A model generated the notes under the pieces. The model worked only from the letters and a program-made list of their open reading frames with translations, did not search any database and was not told where the DNA came from. Position numbers and translations under genes: made by a program. Positions 34,874 through 47,759 of a stretch of 64,000 nucleotides of DNA are shown here, piece after piece (position 1 is the first letter of the stretch; the number at the start of each line of letters is the position of its first letter). This stretch comes from Pyxicephalus adspersus (taxonomy: Eukaryota > Chordata > Amphibia > Anura > Pyxicephalidae), in the NCBI RefSeq assembly GCF_032062135.1, contig NC_092866.1, forward strand, positions 25,801,886 to 25,865,885. The letters run 5' to 3'.

Positions 34874-35807
34874 AATCTACTTTTTATGACAAATGGGAAT
34901 CTGTATGTTTCTTTATAAATGCTTCTTCTTAACTGTCAGCAATTTTTTTTTTATGAACATGTGCAACTTAGTGTACATAGCTGGATGAATTGCATTCAGG
35001 ATCATAGTAACTCCCATGTGCATATGCAGAAGTTTCTCGGATAACCAATATAGATGGCTGAAGACTCCAAACTTGAAATAAGATAGATGAAAGATGTAAA
35101 TTACAGTTCTTGGAGGCCAGGGAGGCTATTGCATTGCTGGATCAGGGCAAGTCACTGGGGTCCCCAATTCTCACAAGTGATTTTATTCCACTTTCATAGA
35201 CTGCAAAATCTTACACTTGTAACGCTTGATCTCATTTTAAACACTTTATATTTACAGTCACTCCCTACGCATACAAATATGAAGTTTAAGATATTTTAAA
35301 AGACTGGAAACTATTTACCTCTAGTATTTTACAACTTGTAGAATGTAAACCACAAAAAGCATGCATTATAGGAATCATGGCATGCAACTGCTTTTTTCTC
35401 TGTTTCACTGAGAACAGAGAAGGAATTGAAGGAGAGTTCAGTTACATGACTGACAAGCAAAGGGGAGTGATGTGTACTTACTGGTGTAAAATTTGAAGCA
35501 TGGCTTTGAAATACAATAAATGCTACTATTGAGATGATTTAAATGTGATAGAAAATGAAAGATGAAGTGTTATGAGGATGTGAAACAATTATATGAGTAA
35601 AAGAGCACACAGCAGAGGGGGGAGATAAGTAATGCATTACAATTCCAAGGAAACAGGTCACAAAGGAGATATGCAGGACTAAACAGAAATAGCAAGGAGA
35701 GAGATGACTGTGCATTAGTAGTAAAGTGTTCTCTGTATATAGTAAAACAATAGGTGGCAAGGTATGAAGAAACTGCGGATAAAGGTTTGGCAAGTAAGAG
35801 GTAATAC
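34874..35807. other. Intergenic, nothing recognised
   Basis: AT-rich, no gene. A purine-rich stretch near 35400-35480 may be repeat-derived. Confidence 0.35.
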
Positions 35808-36579
35808 TTGAGCTGGCAAATAGTAAAGGGTAAATATTTGTTAGTCCTGTTTGATTGCTTTGTAAAGGAAGCAGTGCTTTATATCCATGGAAATCTTTTT
35901 TTAATTTACCTTCTTGGAAGTTGCTTGGTTGAACCTGGACATATCAAAAGTCAGGACCATTTGTCCTAGCTACCTGGAACTTTGTCCGAAATACTTTAAA
36001 CAACCATATATATCCTCTAAACTCTGGAACCTTTATGAAGATTTATATCAACCAGCAAAACTGTTTGTATTGCTATCCTGATTTTTGTCAGCATGGGTAC
36101 TGTACTTTTGAAAAGTGGTTGCTAACTCCTGATGAAGCAGACTAGATCTGCGAAACGCCTAGAGTTTAGCTAAAGTAACAATTCCTGTCTTTTCAGTGAT
36201 GATAACAACTATAATCGATATGATTATAAATTTGATTTTTTTTTCTGATTATTTTATAATTATGATTTTAAAAGCATCAGAAGGCAAACAAAGCTATTTA
36301 TCTATATGATTTATTTTATGATATTATCATGGTCTATGTGCAAATTAATATGTTCAAAAAGATGTTTTAATGTTTTGTAAAATAAAAATTAGCTTTTTTA
36401 ATTAGGAGTTTGGTACCTTGAAAATCTCTCTTTACAATATAGTTAGTCCTGCTTTGCCTCTCTTTTAAACAGGACTAACAAATATTTGCCCTTTACTAAT
36501 TAGTTTGAGGTGTGGTACCTTTAATTGAATTTGATATACAAGTGGGTTAAGAAAACTTGTGTGATTGAGCTGGCAAATA
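35808..36579 (+). mobile_element. Hammerhead-bearing element with inverted ends and 15-bp target duplication
   Basis: TTGAGCTGGCAAATA occurs at 35808-35822 and again at 36565-36579, an exact 15-bp duplication flanking 742 bp. Near the left end is GTAAAGGGTAAATATTTGTT, then AGTCCTGTTT. Its reverse complement (AAACAGGACTAACAAATATT, then TGCCCTTTAC) lies at about 36466-36495, giving roughly 30-bp inverted arms. A hammerhead-like motif sits midway at 36121-36170. No coding capacity. A long target duplication points to retrotransposition, as for Penelope-like or other target-primed elements; the class is inferred. Confidence 0.75.
36121..36170 (+). ncRNA. Hammerhead-ribozyme-like motif (type I)
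   Basis: All core parts occur in order. Helix I 5' strand GCTAACTC is followed by CTGATGA, helix II GCAGA-CTAGA-TCTGC (five pairs, five-base loop), GAAA, C-GC as minimal helix III, and CTA as a possible cleavage triplet. The helix I 3' strand GAGTTTAGC pairs with GCTAACTC through eight base pairs and one bulged T. The weak point is C opposite C in helix III, where an intact copy would have G (GTA or GTC). Confidence 0.65.
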
Positions 36580-36678
36580 ATTTCCCAGCAAAGATGTAAG
36601 TAGGTGCATTGGAAACAGTGAGAAAAGAAATGTATTAATGGCAAGTATTTGAGAGATGTGGGAGGCCCAGGTAGAGGA

Positions 36679-36719
36679 ATATATATATATATTTATATAT
36701 ATATATATATATATATATA
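36679..36719. repeat. (AT)n microsatellite
   Basis: About 40 bp of almost pure AT repeat. Confidence 0.95.
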
Positions 36720-37698
36720 GTTTATGTCTTTTGGAGAGGCTCTTCTGATGCCTAGACATACAGAAATTATTGGTATAGCCCTTACATATTCTTCTCCTAA
36801 GTTTATATTTACAATTATGGTCTGTTCATATGATAACAATTCATAGTTTGCTTTGCCAACCAGATCACATAAAGGTGCAAGTTAGGAAGGGGAGCAAATC
36901 AGCCAACAGGTACAACTAATGGCATAACTTACTTTTCCAGATTGACATTTCTTTTGGTTTGCTTTAAATAATTATACAAATTGACATATGATAATCTGTG
37001 GCATGTAAAGTGTCAGTAAGACAAAAAATGTATTTTTATTAAAAATATGTTTCAATGATAATGTGTGCTCTTTTTTAAAAAAAAAATAATTGCCTGATTA
37101 TCAGGCCAGTTACTGCTACTTCCAAGTTGAAAGTGGAAACACTATTCAACCTGATCTTCTGTTTTCTGTGTTGACACACATATGCTGTTATTGTATATTG
37201 AAGCTGTGTAATTTCAAACACCGCAGAGCAATAAAGTTGACTAAGAAAAATAAAAAAAAGTCTTTACACTTCCTATTACAATAAAGCTAATTGAAAAAGA
37301 GAAAAAGGCCTCCACGTGAAGCCTCTTAGCTTTTCCAACATATCAGACAGTTCAATTGGAGGACATGAAGGATGTCCACATGACAACTGTAAAGAAAAAG
37401 AGGAACATACTATTATTGTAAAGTTTCTGTTTATTCACTATTATTTTCATGTATTTAATCTATGCACAAATTGCAAAATGGTGATAATGGGTTTATATGT
37501 ACTTTATTTTCAGGGTTGTTATTGATCTTGATATACTGGAGTTAAATTCACAATATATTTGTTTGTACTCATCAGAGTGCTATGTTATTCAAGCATTGTT
37601 ACATAGCGCTACAAAGGGGAAATAGTTTCTGATATTTGTGACAAGCAAAAAACATTGGGGATAGTTTTACACAAAATATCCTACTATAGATTTAATTA
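36720..37698. other. Intergenic, nothing recognised
   Basis: AT-rich sequence without gene or clear repeat. Confidence 0.35.
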
Positions 37699-37706
37699 TC
37701 CTAGAA

Positions 37707-37994
37707 CAGCGGTCACCAACTGGTGGTCTGCGAGAAGATTTTGGGGGTCCACGGCTCTGGTCCCATTCAAATCCCTCGCTCAGAGAAGTGGGCAGGCTGT
37801 GTTTGATGACACAACCCGCCACTCTCCCATCGCAGGCTCAGATCTGCGATGGCAGAGTGAACGGGGTTATGGTGTTATGACAGCACTATGGGGGAGGTTC
37901 CTCCCCTTTGATTGTCAACCGGCTCCCTATGCATGCGCATTCAGGAGCCGGTAATCTTAGTGGTCCAGGGGACCAAAGAGGTTGGCGACCGCTG
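37707..37994. mobile_element. hAT-type MITE with perfect 8-bp target duplication
   Basis: Ends CAGCGGTCACCAAC and GTTGGCGACCGCTG, flanked by TCCTAGAA at 37699-37706 and 37995-38002. The GC-rich interior (CCGCCACTCTCCCATCGCAG) is shared with the elements at 58852 and 63437. Confidence 0.92.
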
Positions 37995-39299
37995 TCCTAG
38001 AATGCATGTGTAATATTTACAGCAGCACATACAAACTTACCACTTTTAAAACCAATTGCTATCAATTGGCAAAATAAGTTGATTTATATTCAATATGTTG
38101 AAGGCTATATAAGAAAGCAGTGTTCCTAAAGGGTGAATCTTGGCCTTTATTGTGTTGTTTTCATTGATTCCTGTCCACATTTTTTTTCGGGGCATTCACC
38201 AGCCACAGCCACCATGCTTAATTAAAGGTTTTCAGCAGCTTCAGCCACCAACTTCCAGACTTTTCCTAGCTACAAACATCTGTCCTTATTCTGGAAAGAC
38301 TCTCTACAGATACTACCCATATTCCAATTATGACAATGGTTTTACATACAGTAGTCCAAACAAGTCTGGGAAATAATACAATTATAACAATTGTAGATTT
38401 TATTTTCTGCCTTCTTAGGATCCTAGCCCAGTTATGCTCTTTTGGGTGTCTTATGATAAATAAATCTATTCCTTTTAAGCTTAAAACATTAGTTTCTGCT
38501 AAATGCTATTATTGTGGTAAAAGCAGTATTCTTATCAGTCAATATTAAATGTAGCATTGTATTTTATAGGAACACAAGTGGGTTACTTAATTAGTGGTTT
38601 TGCGGCACTAATTCAGGCCACTGGATAGTGGTATTTAAACAAATCAACAAATTCAAGCAAACATAAATAAAAGAGAATTTATTTTGCCACTCAAATATTT
38701 TTAGCAGTGCAGTATCTCACCTCAATATCTTAACACATTTGCTAGTTGCGATCATAATGTTTATTCAACTAATCAAACAAAAAAGGGAATGTTTGCAGAT
38801 ATTGCTTTGGTGATACAGTTGTGCATATTTAAATATGAGAGCCTTATAACTGTACTTTTATTTTCTCCTGAAATTTAAAGCATGTTTATGTCTAGAATAC
38901 ATTGTTTGTTTCAGTACTCAGTACAGACCAATTATATATAATGCATATCAGCACCATATGCCTTCCTGCATGTATTCTATTGTGACTATGATCATAAAAA
39001 TGCCACATTGAAAACAGCAAATTTCAAAACTGCTGTTCCATACCAAAACAGAAATTAAATAATCATCTTATAGAAAACAGTATATCAAGCTCAAAGAATA
39101 GTTCACATAACTGAATTAAAACACACAATGCCTCATTAAATATTTCTAACACAAAAATGAGGTGCATTTACATGCACGGTCATCATACCAGTGCCAGACT
39201 GGTCCTTCACAACAATTCTGTAACCAGCAACAAAAATCATACACATGTAGACTGGAATATTACAAAAATTAATGTTTTAAAAATGTAAAAAAACATTCT
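37995..39299 (-). other. mmp2 3' UTR and downstream flank
   Basis: The stretch just 3' of the mmp2 stop has no open frame of interest. Candidate polyadenylation hexamers occur, for example AATAAA on the minus strand at 38683-38678, about 620 bp past the stop. The true cleavage site cannot be fixed from sequence alone. The stretch is bounded on its far side by the hAT MITE. Confidence 0.35.
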
Positions 39300-39403
39300 T
39301 CAGCAAGCCAGCCAATCGTTTTTAATATTTCCAATTTTAACAATCTTTAGTATTCTATCTTCCATTTCATGATAGTATTGATCTTTAAAGAAATAGCTGT
39401 AGC
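39300..39403 (-). CDS. mmp2: Matrix metalloproteinase-2 (gelatinase A), terminal coding exon 13
   Basis: Encodes the last 33 residues of MMP2, a secreted zinc endopeptidase that degrades gelatin and type IV collagen. This part is the end of the fourth hemopexin blade, the region that binds TIMP-2. On the minus strand an acceptor ending TTTCAG precedes GCTACAGC. The upstream exon ends with one base of a Gly codon and this one supplies the other two. The peptide starts GYSYFFKDQYYHEM and ends KNDWLAC followed by TGA. The human protein, as I recall it, ends with a same-length SYFF...SDWLGC segment, so the Cys that closes the hemopexin disulfide is kept and a Gly has become Ala. The exact length, intact splice phase and correct stop argue for a functional gene. 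Confidence 0.96.
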
Positions 39404-40499
39404 CTGAAAGACAAAAAGGGGAATTAAAAATGGAATAGCATTTAGTCACATTTAAAAGAAAACATAAAGTACACAAATCTGAATCAAAACTTCCTGTATC
39501 CTGGTCAGCTATATGCTTGATTTATTGATTTATGGCTAAAGGTTAATTGTATTATATTTGGCCTTTCCTATCCATTTATAAACATGCTAATCAAAATTTT
39601 TAATGAAGCTAGTTTTTATTACATACCTTATTTTAGACCCATTGATGTCATCACTTGGTCTCTGCTTTTCTATTTAATTAACTGAGATTTGGGGGGATTC
39701 TAAACTAAACATAATCTTAATCATAATAGTCTGCTCTAATTCAGTTTCAATGAATATGCAAGAGCTGGTGGGTCGGGTGAATAGCTGTACTTAGCTTTCT
39801 GAAAACAGGAAGTTGTGGTAATGCCCACATGTAATTCTAGAGCTCCATAATATATTTCAAAGAATGAAAGGGATTTCAGTATTTCGTATTTTCTGGCATT
39901 TGAGTAAGACTTTATGTATCTTCTGATGCACACAGAGAAAAGCCTACAGTGTCCAGCAAAATCAGAGTAGGTAGGACAAACTTCAATGCAGAGCCCTACT
40001 TATTGGATTTATTACTGTTTTATTGCTACTGTTGTCACATTAACATGTATTCATTGAGTGTAGATTAATGTAATTGAAGAACAGCCTTTATGATACACTG
40101 AACTCTATCATGCTTAATATTGAGACATGTTTCCTAAGATAATATTACCATTGTTACGTTAACATTTTTTGTGGCTGAAAATTTTTAACTAGTTGAGATA
40201 ACATGGAAAAAGCATTCTTCATGTCTTTGACTTTAGTACCAGTCAGTCATGAAGAAACATAGCAGTTTCTACCAAAACAGCATTTGGATGTAGTAGAGCA
40301 AGAGCGAAGCCAGGACTTCATAAGAAATGTGAGCAGGGTCCATGATTAAATGGTAGCAAGGCATGTTTTCAGAACTAACTATTTGAATCTGGTTTATATG
40401 GACTCCAAAGGGCCTCTCCTGTCTACAAGAATTTTTTGCCTATTCCTGTCTTCGTTATTTGTAAAGGATGCTAACCATGCAACAAGGAAAGTTTCTTAC

Positions 40500-40609
40500 C
40501 ACTTCCACGAATTTCTGCCACAGCATCTAAATTATCATGTACGCCATTCCATGCATCTGCAATAAGTTTTGGGAAGCCAGGGTCCATTTTCTTTTTTGAT
40601 TCATTATAT
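40500..40609 (-). CDS. mmp2: Matrix metalloproteinase-2, coding exon 12 (hemopexin blade III/IV)
   Basis: A 110-nt exon bounded by a CAG acceptor (ACTGTCTCAG) and a GTAAGA donor. It translates as [20 protein letters not shown], then [17 protein letters not shown]. This follows the human blade III/IV sequence ([20 protein letters not shown]) very closely. The phases join exactly: the upstream exon leaves AG, completed here by A to give Arg, and one G is left for the Gly shared with exon 13. The intron to exon 13 is 1,096 bp. The 5' 92 nt of this exon are copied exactly at 48181-48272 as part of a tandem duplication whose breakpoint falls inside the exon, 18 nt before its donor. Confidence 0.96.
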
Positions 40610-40710
40610 CTGAGACAGTAAGAATAAGTAATAAAAAAGTATTAATTATTTATAAATGTAATGTTTATCAGAGTTATCCAACCAAAAAGAACATTACTTT
40701 TGCATGATAA

Positions 40711-40820
40711 GTCCTTTGTGCAGGGTCCTCTCCTCCTCCTCTGTTTGTCATTTGTAACCCCTATTTAATGTACAGTGCTGCTTAATATGTTAGTATAAAT
40801 AAAATATAATAATAATAAAA
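40711..40820 (+). mobile_element. L2-like tail (copy 1 of the duplication)
   Basis: GCAGGGTCCTCTCCTCCTCC, TAACCCCTATTTAATGTACA and a TAATAATAA tail: reverse complement of the tail at 18601 and 28265. Its duplicate is at 48371-48490. Confidence 0.75.
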
Positions 40821-41299
40821 ATTCTGGTGGCCTGGCTAATCATCTGCCTTTAATCTCTTCTGAATGACTGAATCAAAATAAGTAAGCAGCTCAGAATAAA
40901 GGACACTCTATAAATCTAAAAAATGACTTTTCAAAATTCCATAAATTAGGATCTATGCTTGGTGTTTTGCCTGGACTATAGGAACCCATTCCTTTTGATT
41001 ACACTGTAAAAAGTAGAAACCTAAACTGAATCATTTGGTCTTTTGTACAACATACAGTATATTGTCTTTATTGAAACAGCTTACACCAGTTTTGTGTACA
41101 TTATGTTAACAAGTTAAACTCTCTAAATCACTCTAAAATCTCTCCATCACTAAATAGCAAAAATTTTAATATTAAAATCTCTAATGCTTACCCCCTATTT
41201 TGGTTAGAACACCTCCAGATTATACTTGGATATCTTTTTTTTTATACTAGAATGTTGCGCTTCAATATGGCATCTATAAATTATTAAAAGAATGCTAAA

Positions 41300-44200
41300 A
41301 GATGTCCGGGGGCAGTACCCATGATGGCGGCTGCATTTTAAATGTGCTCTGTGATTCCCCCCATTCTCCCATGAAACCTCTACCACACAGAGGACTACTC
41401 ACCTCCACTCTTTTTGGGCCATTTGCAGCTTTGTGGCAGTCCTGAGCCAACAACTGGGACAAATTCCATTCCCTTTGCACCAGGAGTCAGTGTTCACTTC
41501 TTCCCGGACACTTTAGCTTAACCGGAGCACCAGAAGCTCCTTTCTCCTCTCTGCCAGATCTGCAGGACTACTCACCACCGTCAGCATCTACCCAGGGACA
41601 TGTGGACTTCATCCACCTAAACCAGTGAGGGTAGCTGAAAGTCTCCTGCGCCTCGTTGGCACCTACCACTGCCTGCTTTCCTTCCCTGTCAGCTCACACA
41701 GCTGCCTGTGTCCAAGAGCCAGATTTAAACCTGTGTCCTGCTGTTGTCCTTCTGCCTAGCTCCTCTAATCTCACCTCATAGTGTGGGAAACACCATGTTT
41801 CCTCCAACCCATCCTGACCATAGGCTCTTTGTACCACTATTTTCACTGTCTACCTGTGGCGTTTACTACTAATTCTTTCCTATCTTCACAATAGCATACC
41901 AATTGGTAAGCTACCTTGCATGGCTGCACCACCTGGATATGTATATTTCCCGCACCACTCCAACTAGAATGGGAAAGCAGAAAAAAACCCGCACAGCACC
42001 ACGGTCCCCAGACCATTATGGTACATCAACTCCTCCATGACTCGTGATCTTGAGGCATCATCCTCCCTGCCTGAAACCCCATATTTAGACTTCTCCACTC
42101 AACCTTCCCAGCAATCCCATTATGCTACCACTCCAACCTTCTTCTGCCATACTTTGAAAAAAATTCTCCTCTCTTCAGTCTACAATTGAATTGGCCCCTT
42201 CAACACGTCACCTCCAACACCACCAGAAATGCTAAGCTCGAGCAACGCACTAGTGACCTGAAGGACCAAGCCATTGAGCGCCAAATTTCAATCACATCCC
42301 AACCTCTGTCTGACAAGTATGAAGACCTGGAGAACAAACATTGACATGCCAACCTTCAATTGATTGGCATCCTGAAGTCTTACAAAAGCTCTACAAATGG
42401 ACCCTCTTCCATAGCAAGCTATCAAGCGTGTCCACCGCCTTGGCCCAGACCAGCGCACTTCAAACACAAAACTTTGAGCTGGTATTGCAAAATTTTCCAC
42501 CATGCAGAAAAGGAACTTATCCTCTTAGCTTTCTGACGGTTAGGATCCCTTCTGGTCCAGGGTCACAAGATCCTGATTTTTCAAGACTATTTGGCAGCTA
42601 TAGCCCAGCAACGGCAAGCCTTCTCTCCTTATAGAACGCAACATCTGCTTCACACTACTTTATCCAGCTAAGCTCCGCGTCTTGGTCAATGGAGCTCCTA
42701 TGTTTTCTGAGAAGCCCACCTTGGCCCTACTCTATCTCCAGGTAATATTTGAATCTGACTCGGCTATTTGATGCTGCAAATTTAGAACACATCTTATCAT
42801 TTGGACTACAGCTTATTACACCATCCTTTTCTACTCATGGTTGGTAACTAGGCAACTAGTTTGTTATTACTGATTTGTATTTCTAATCTTACCTTATGTA
42901 AATTCTAGGTGTATTGTAATTTTAGTTCTTTCTTATATCCTCTTTTGATAAGTTCTTTTGTTTATCAAAAAAACTGGCCTTCTCTGTCCAAGTAAAACAC
43001 TGTTTTTCTCTGCTCTTGCTCAGGAGTGAAAAAATATGCAAAAAATTACGTATCACCAGCCTTACAACCCTATCAACACTAAGCCTAGATTTTAGGAGTT
43101 ACCCCAACCAGTCGTTTGACATTGTGTTTTGGAGTGGTCCCCCTTTTCCCATACCCATGGAGGGTCTCGGCAACCTGTGACAACACAGCCCACTCTAATG
43201 GCTAAATGTAGATGGTGCAGACTGACCCCCTTACTGCTAGCAACCCCTCCTCTACCACAACATCTACCCTTAAAATAATGTCTTGGAATATGGGAGGCCT
43301 CAAACACCCCATCAAAAGGTGTAAGATCACCTTGCGCACATATTTCCCTGACCTGGTTTTTCTCCAAGAAACGCGTTTGAAATCATTAGACCCACTACGT
43401 AAGTCTAGATTGTAGGTAGGGAAAGTGATTACTTCTTATTCCAAAGAAAGCGTGGAGTGGCGATACTAATGTGTGGGTAGTTACAATTTCCAATCCTTGA
43501 TTCTCATATAGACCCCAACTGTTTTATTTTATTGAGGGCAAGCATCCAGGCCACTCTATACTCATTTCTCAACATTTTTGCACCCACCGGGCCCAATGCC
43601 CATTTCTTCAACCAAATTCTGAAACTTCTCTTGGAAGGCAACTATTCAAATCTTATCATTGCAGTAGACTTTAAAAGTACCTCAGACAAAAACCTAGATA
43701 ATTCTGCCTCCAAAAGAACTGATGGCCCATCCCCAGTTCACCAATTTTCTAAACACCTTTCCCTACTAGACGCCTGGCGGGTAAGAAACCCCACAGCCTG
43801 GGAAAACTTGTGCTGGTCGAGAGCATACAAAAATCTTCTCCTGCATTGACTACTTCCTTATACAGGATACCCTACAACAATGTAGCATCGGCATACCACT
43901 CACATCAAAAATCTCTAAATGAAGAATCCCGGCTTCAGGCGGCTATGATTCTAGACAACCATCTTCACACTCTAGCCCAATGCTGAGCGTGACACATTAA
44001 ATATAAACACCACCATTGGGGTAACCAAATAGGAACACTATTGGTAAAGTAAGCTACACCCAAGGGACCCAATAGAACGGTACACACATTATGCCACCTA
44101 ATACAGGGATCCAGACATCATACTCATCCCAAAATTTCACACCATTTTTTGAACAACAGTTTTCCGCTGTTTATTCAGCCCGACCCCCAAACTGCCAAGA

Positions 44201-46307
44201 GTTAAATTCTCTATTACTGGAAGCTAAATAACCCCTAGAACCCTATCTCTCACCTTTGCTAAAGGAAATCTTTACTGGCATCCCCCTAAACCAACTCCAT
44301 TTTCCCTCCTTCCAGACGCCCACACGTCCCTTATTCCTAACCCACATAAAGATCCTGAGTCACCCTCTTTTTGCAGGCCTATTGCTTTGTTGAACAACGA
44401 ACACATTGTGGCAATGGCCAACCGCCACCACCCCCATCCTCCCTTCCCTCCTTACAGATCAACAACTGGGTTTCATTCGCAAAGGACACATATCCAAAGG
44501 GATCAGAACAGCAATTGTAGCCATCTTGATCCCTTACAAAAAAAAACATATTTTATTAGGCATTGATGCTGAAAAGGTTTTTGACAAGGTTAAATGGCCT
44601 CATCTACATGCTCTACTAGCACATCACGAATTTGGACCATACTTTTCCACTATTATCGTTTCCTCGACACAAACCCTACTACTTCACTAATAGTCAACAA
44701 TGAGCTGACCCTTACACATGCCAGGAGGCACCCATCAAGAATGTCTTTTGTCCCCACTTCACTTTATTATCGCTTCACGTAACATGCAAGACTCCTTCAA
44801 GTCATGGTTATCATCCCGCCTCACTTTTATGAACCGCATAGCCCTGATAAAAATGGTAGCATTCTCCATGGCTGCTTTTCCTTTTTCAAGCACTTCCTGC
44901 TGTTGTTTACCCCCAAAAAAACAGTACATGAATGGTTTACTTAAGCATTTTATCTGGGGTGGCAAACATTCCAGAATCCATCGCTCTATTCTCCACCAAT
45001 TGGTGTTCAATGTAAGCCTACCCAATGGAAACTTACTTAATATTGCGCTGTACAATGAAGGCGCACTTTTATGCATTCTCAGAGACTGGCTCCATGGCAC
45101 CTCCTTCTATACTACTTTAAATATAGATTTTGTTCTTAGCTGCCTTCAACATCCCATTTTCCTACTACATCTCCACAGGGAGCATTTACCCGACCTCACT
45201 GAAAAAAGCCAGCTGTTGTACTCGCACTTGCACCCCTGGCATACCCTTCACAATAGAGCATTCCTTGCCCACACCCCGCTTTTTCTCTTGTTGTGGGGTA
45301 ATTCTGAATTTGCTTCTGGACTCACTCCCCCTGCATTCCGGCTTCAGACGCAGGTAACCTCGGTGCGATCATTACTCAACCCTAAAACGCGCAAACCTTA
45401 CTCTTTTTCTGAAATACAATCAGAGTACCCAAAACTGCACAAAAATTGTTTGCTCTCTTCCAGTCATGTGGGTATGGTTCATTCTCTTTAGGCTGCAGTT
45501 TGACATAATCCCTTAGACACCATGCTGTTATGCCCCCTGTCCCCCTCTAAAGTGATTTTTTAATTTTATAGATTTCTCAAGGAGGACCTGGATTACAACG
45601 AATCTGTGAGCATCTTGGAGAGTGGTGCCGTCAGTACAATACAGTGAGACGTTCTTTAAACTATTCTATAAAGCATATATTTTCCCATCACAGGCACACC
45701 ACATGGGCCTGTCAGTAGTTGCCATAAATGTGGTGCAACACAAGCAGATCTTTATCATAACTTATGGGACTGCACCCTTATTAAACGTTTTTGGAGACAA
45801 ATTTGTATACTATATCCAAATGCACTTTCAGTTTTTTGCCCTTCACCTCCTCTTGGGCAATTTTTGGTATGGTGGATGGAGACAGTATCCGCTACTCCTG
45901 CCAAAAGGTGCCAAAAGTTTATTACTCATCCTATCCGCTGTAGGAAGGAAATCTGTTCTCCATTGTTGGATATTTACTGCCCCCCACACACACAACCACT
46001 AAGACTCAACTTTACAAATGTTTCAATCAATCTACCTGGTATTTTACTAGACTTTTCCACTAATCTCCAGGCGGATTAGCATTCAGGTAAAATCTCCCCC
46101 CATACTTTCACCCCCTATTAAAAAATTAACAGTTTTTTTACTGATACTTTTTTTCCACATTGATAAAATTGTGTTAAACTGACCATTTTGTATATTTGTA
46201 TACCCTGTCAAATTGACTGCTCTATCCTGTAACACATATGTTATTCTGTTATTACTATATTTATTTTTCTTTTGAATGCGGGTGTAGTTCAATACAAATA
46301 AGTTTAA
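41300..46307 (+). mobile_element. Tx1/L1-like LINE, longer copy
   Basis: About 5.0 kb flanked by AATGCTAAA at 41291-41299 and 46308-46316. A 5' UTR starts near ATGATGGCGGCTGC. An ORF1 relic (about 41940-42780) shows YEDLENKH and the NLQLIGI coiled-coil/RRM boundary. ORF2 follows: endonuclease (KIMSWNMGGLKHP and PDLVFLQETRLK at 43270-43380, then FNQILKLLLEGNYSNLIIAV), RT (LLGIDAEKVFDKVKW and GGTHQECLLSPLHF at 44550-44770), and a C-terminal domain with HFIWGGKHSRI to about 45490. The ADD box of the RT is deleted. Stops and frameshifts throughout. It inserted in mmp2 intron 11 in antisense before the tandem duplication. Confidence 0.88.
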
Positions 46308-47759
46308 AATGCTAAAGAACTCCAGAATAGAGTAATAAAAACAATATTTTAGCTACATAACTTTGCCCAATTCTATGAAGTAAACAAAACATTATTACAT
46401 ATACATATACATGAATGTGCATTGACACAACATTTGCTTACAGATTTTGAAACATATTTGATTATGACTAAATGGTTTTAGTCAAATATGTTAAAAACAT
46501 TTGTTTATTGAATTGTAATATGCACTGCACTTCAGGTGCATACATTTGAGGATATGTTAAGGTTTGTATCATAGAAATAATTTACATTTACTATTACTAT
46601 TTAATATTATAGATATTTTATATTTCAAAGTTAAACAAAATATTATATTAAATTCCATTACAATCACATCCTGGTGACAACACATACACAAATATGTCTT
46701 CTCTAACTGATATGATTTAACCATTATAGTTGTTGAATCTTTTTATCCGTCGTGGACCAGAGAGATTTTTACATTTCTGCTATGGACCAATTTTTTTCTT
46801 TTATAGCAACAACATTGGGGAACGAACTGGGCTTACTTTATTTCATAAGTTTATTTTATTTTTTAGGTAAACTATCTTTTAATTCTTTGCTCGTCATTTT
46901 GTCCATGGGATGCATTTGAATCCTTATTCATTCATGTTTGAAACTCCACTCATTCATAAAATCAAGACAGTTGTTGGAGTCAATCTTTTACCTTCTCTAT
47001 TCATCTGAAGAAAAAAATAGCTGATCCTTTTCTGAATTGCAGGGCAAAGAACTTATATATAGACCCGAAAGATGCAACAATGCATTTAAGTGTTTGTTTT
47101 AAAATGTATTTATATTGTATAGAAAACTTTTTTATTTTATTCTATAATTTTTCCCACAAAGCATGGCAAACTTGTTTCTTCTATAAATAATTTCCAGTTT
47201 TGCATTTTCAGTTTTACATGTTTCAATGCTATACTGAAAAACCTTCAAACAAAACAAAAACCCTCCAAAAAATTATTGGTTAAAAAAAAATCTGAAGTAA
47301 AAAATGAGTGCAAATACAAATAAAGGAAGGACTTGCTGACCAAGGTATTGGTGACTTGTTGGCAGAGCTGTGGGTATTTTGAGTTTTTTTTTCATTTATT
47401 TTGGATTTTGTGAGTGAGCTGACTCTATCAGCCGTGTTTTGATCAAGCTTGACCTTTTGGTGCAGCATCTGCACAGACACCCTGCCAAGGTCTTCAGTTA
47501 TACATAAATGTCAATTGCAGCTTTGATCAACTTAACTCGACCCAATAAATTCAGTTGCCTGGTTACTGCTGGGTGAGGCTCATCTCATTTTGTGGCCAAT
47601 CAGTAGTGTGCCTGGGCTGCACAAGCTTTTCCAAAGCCTTCTCATTTGAAATGTAATAATAGTTATTATTGCATATTAACAGAAGTCAGAGATACTATAA
47701 GTTTTCCCTACATAATAAAAATTTAGGCAAAATAATCCTATGCAGGGCCACAAATACAA
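46308..47759. other. mmp2 intron 11, AT-rich, duplicated at 52020-53990
   Basis: No gene. Near 47085-47100 it contains GTGTTTGTTTTAAAA, the empty counterpart of the Harbinger MITE insertion site in copy 2. Confidence 0.6.

Noticed and set aside
33884..34932. Open frames up to 344 codons across the second gap
   Set aside because: Most codons are N, and the real part is LINE and GC-rich repeat.
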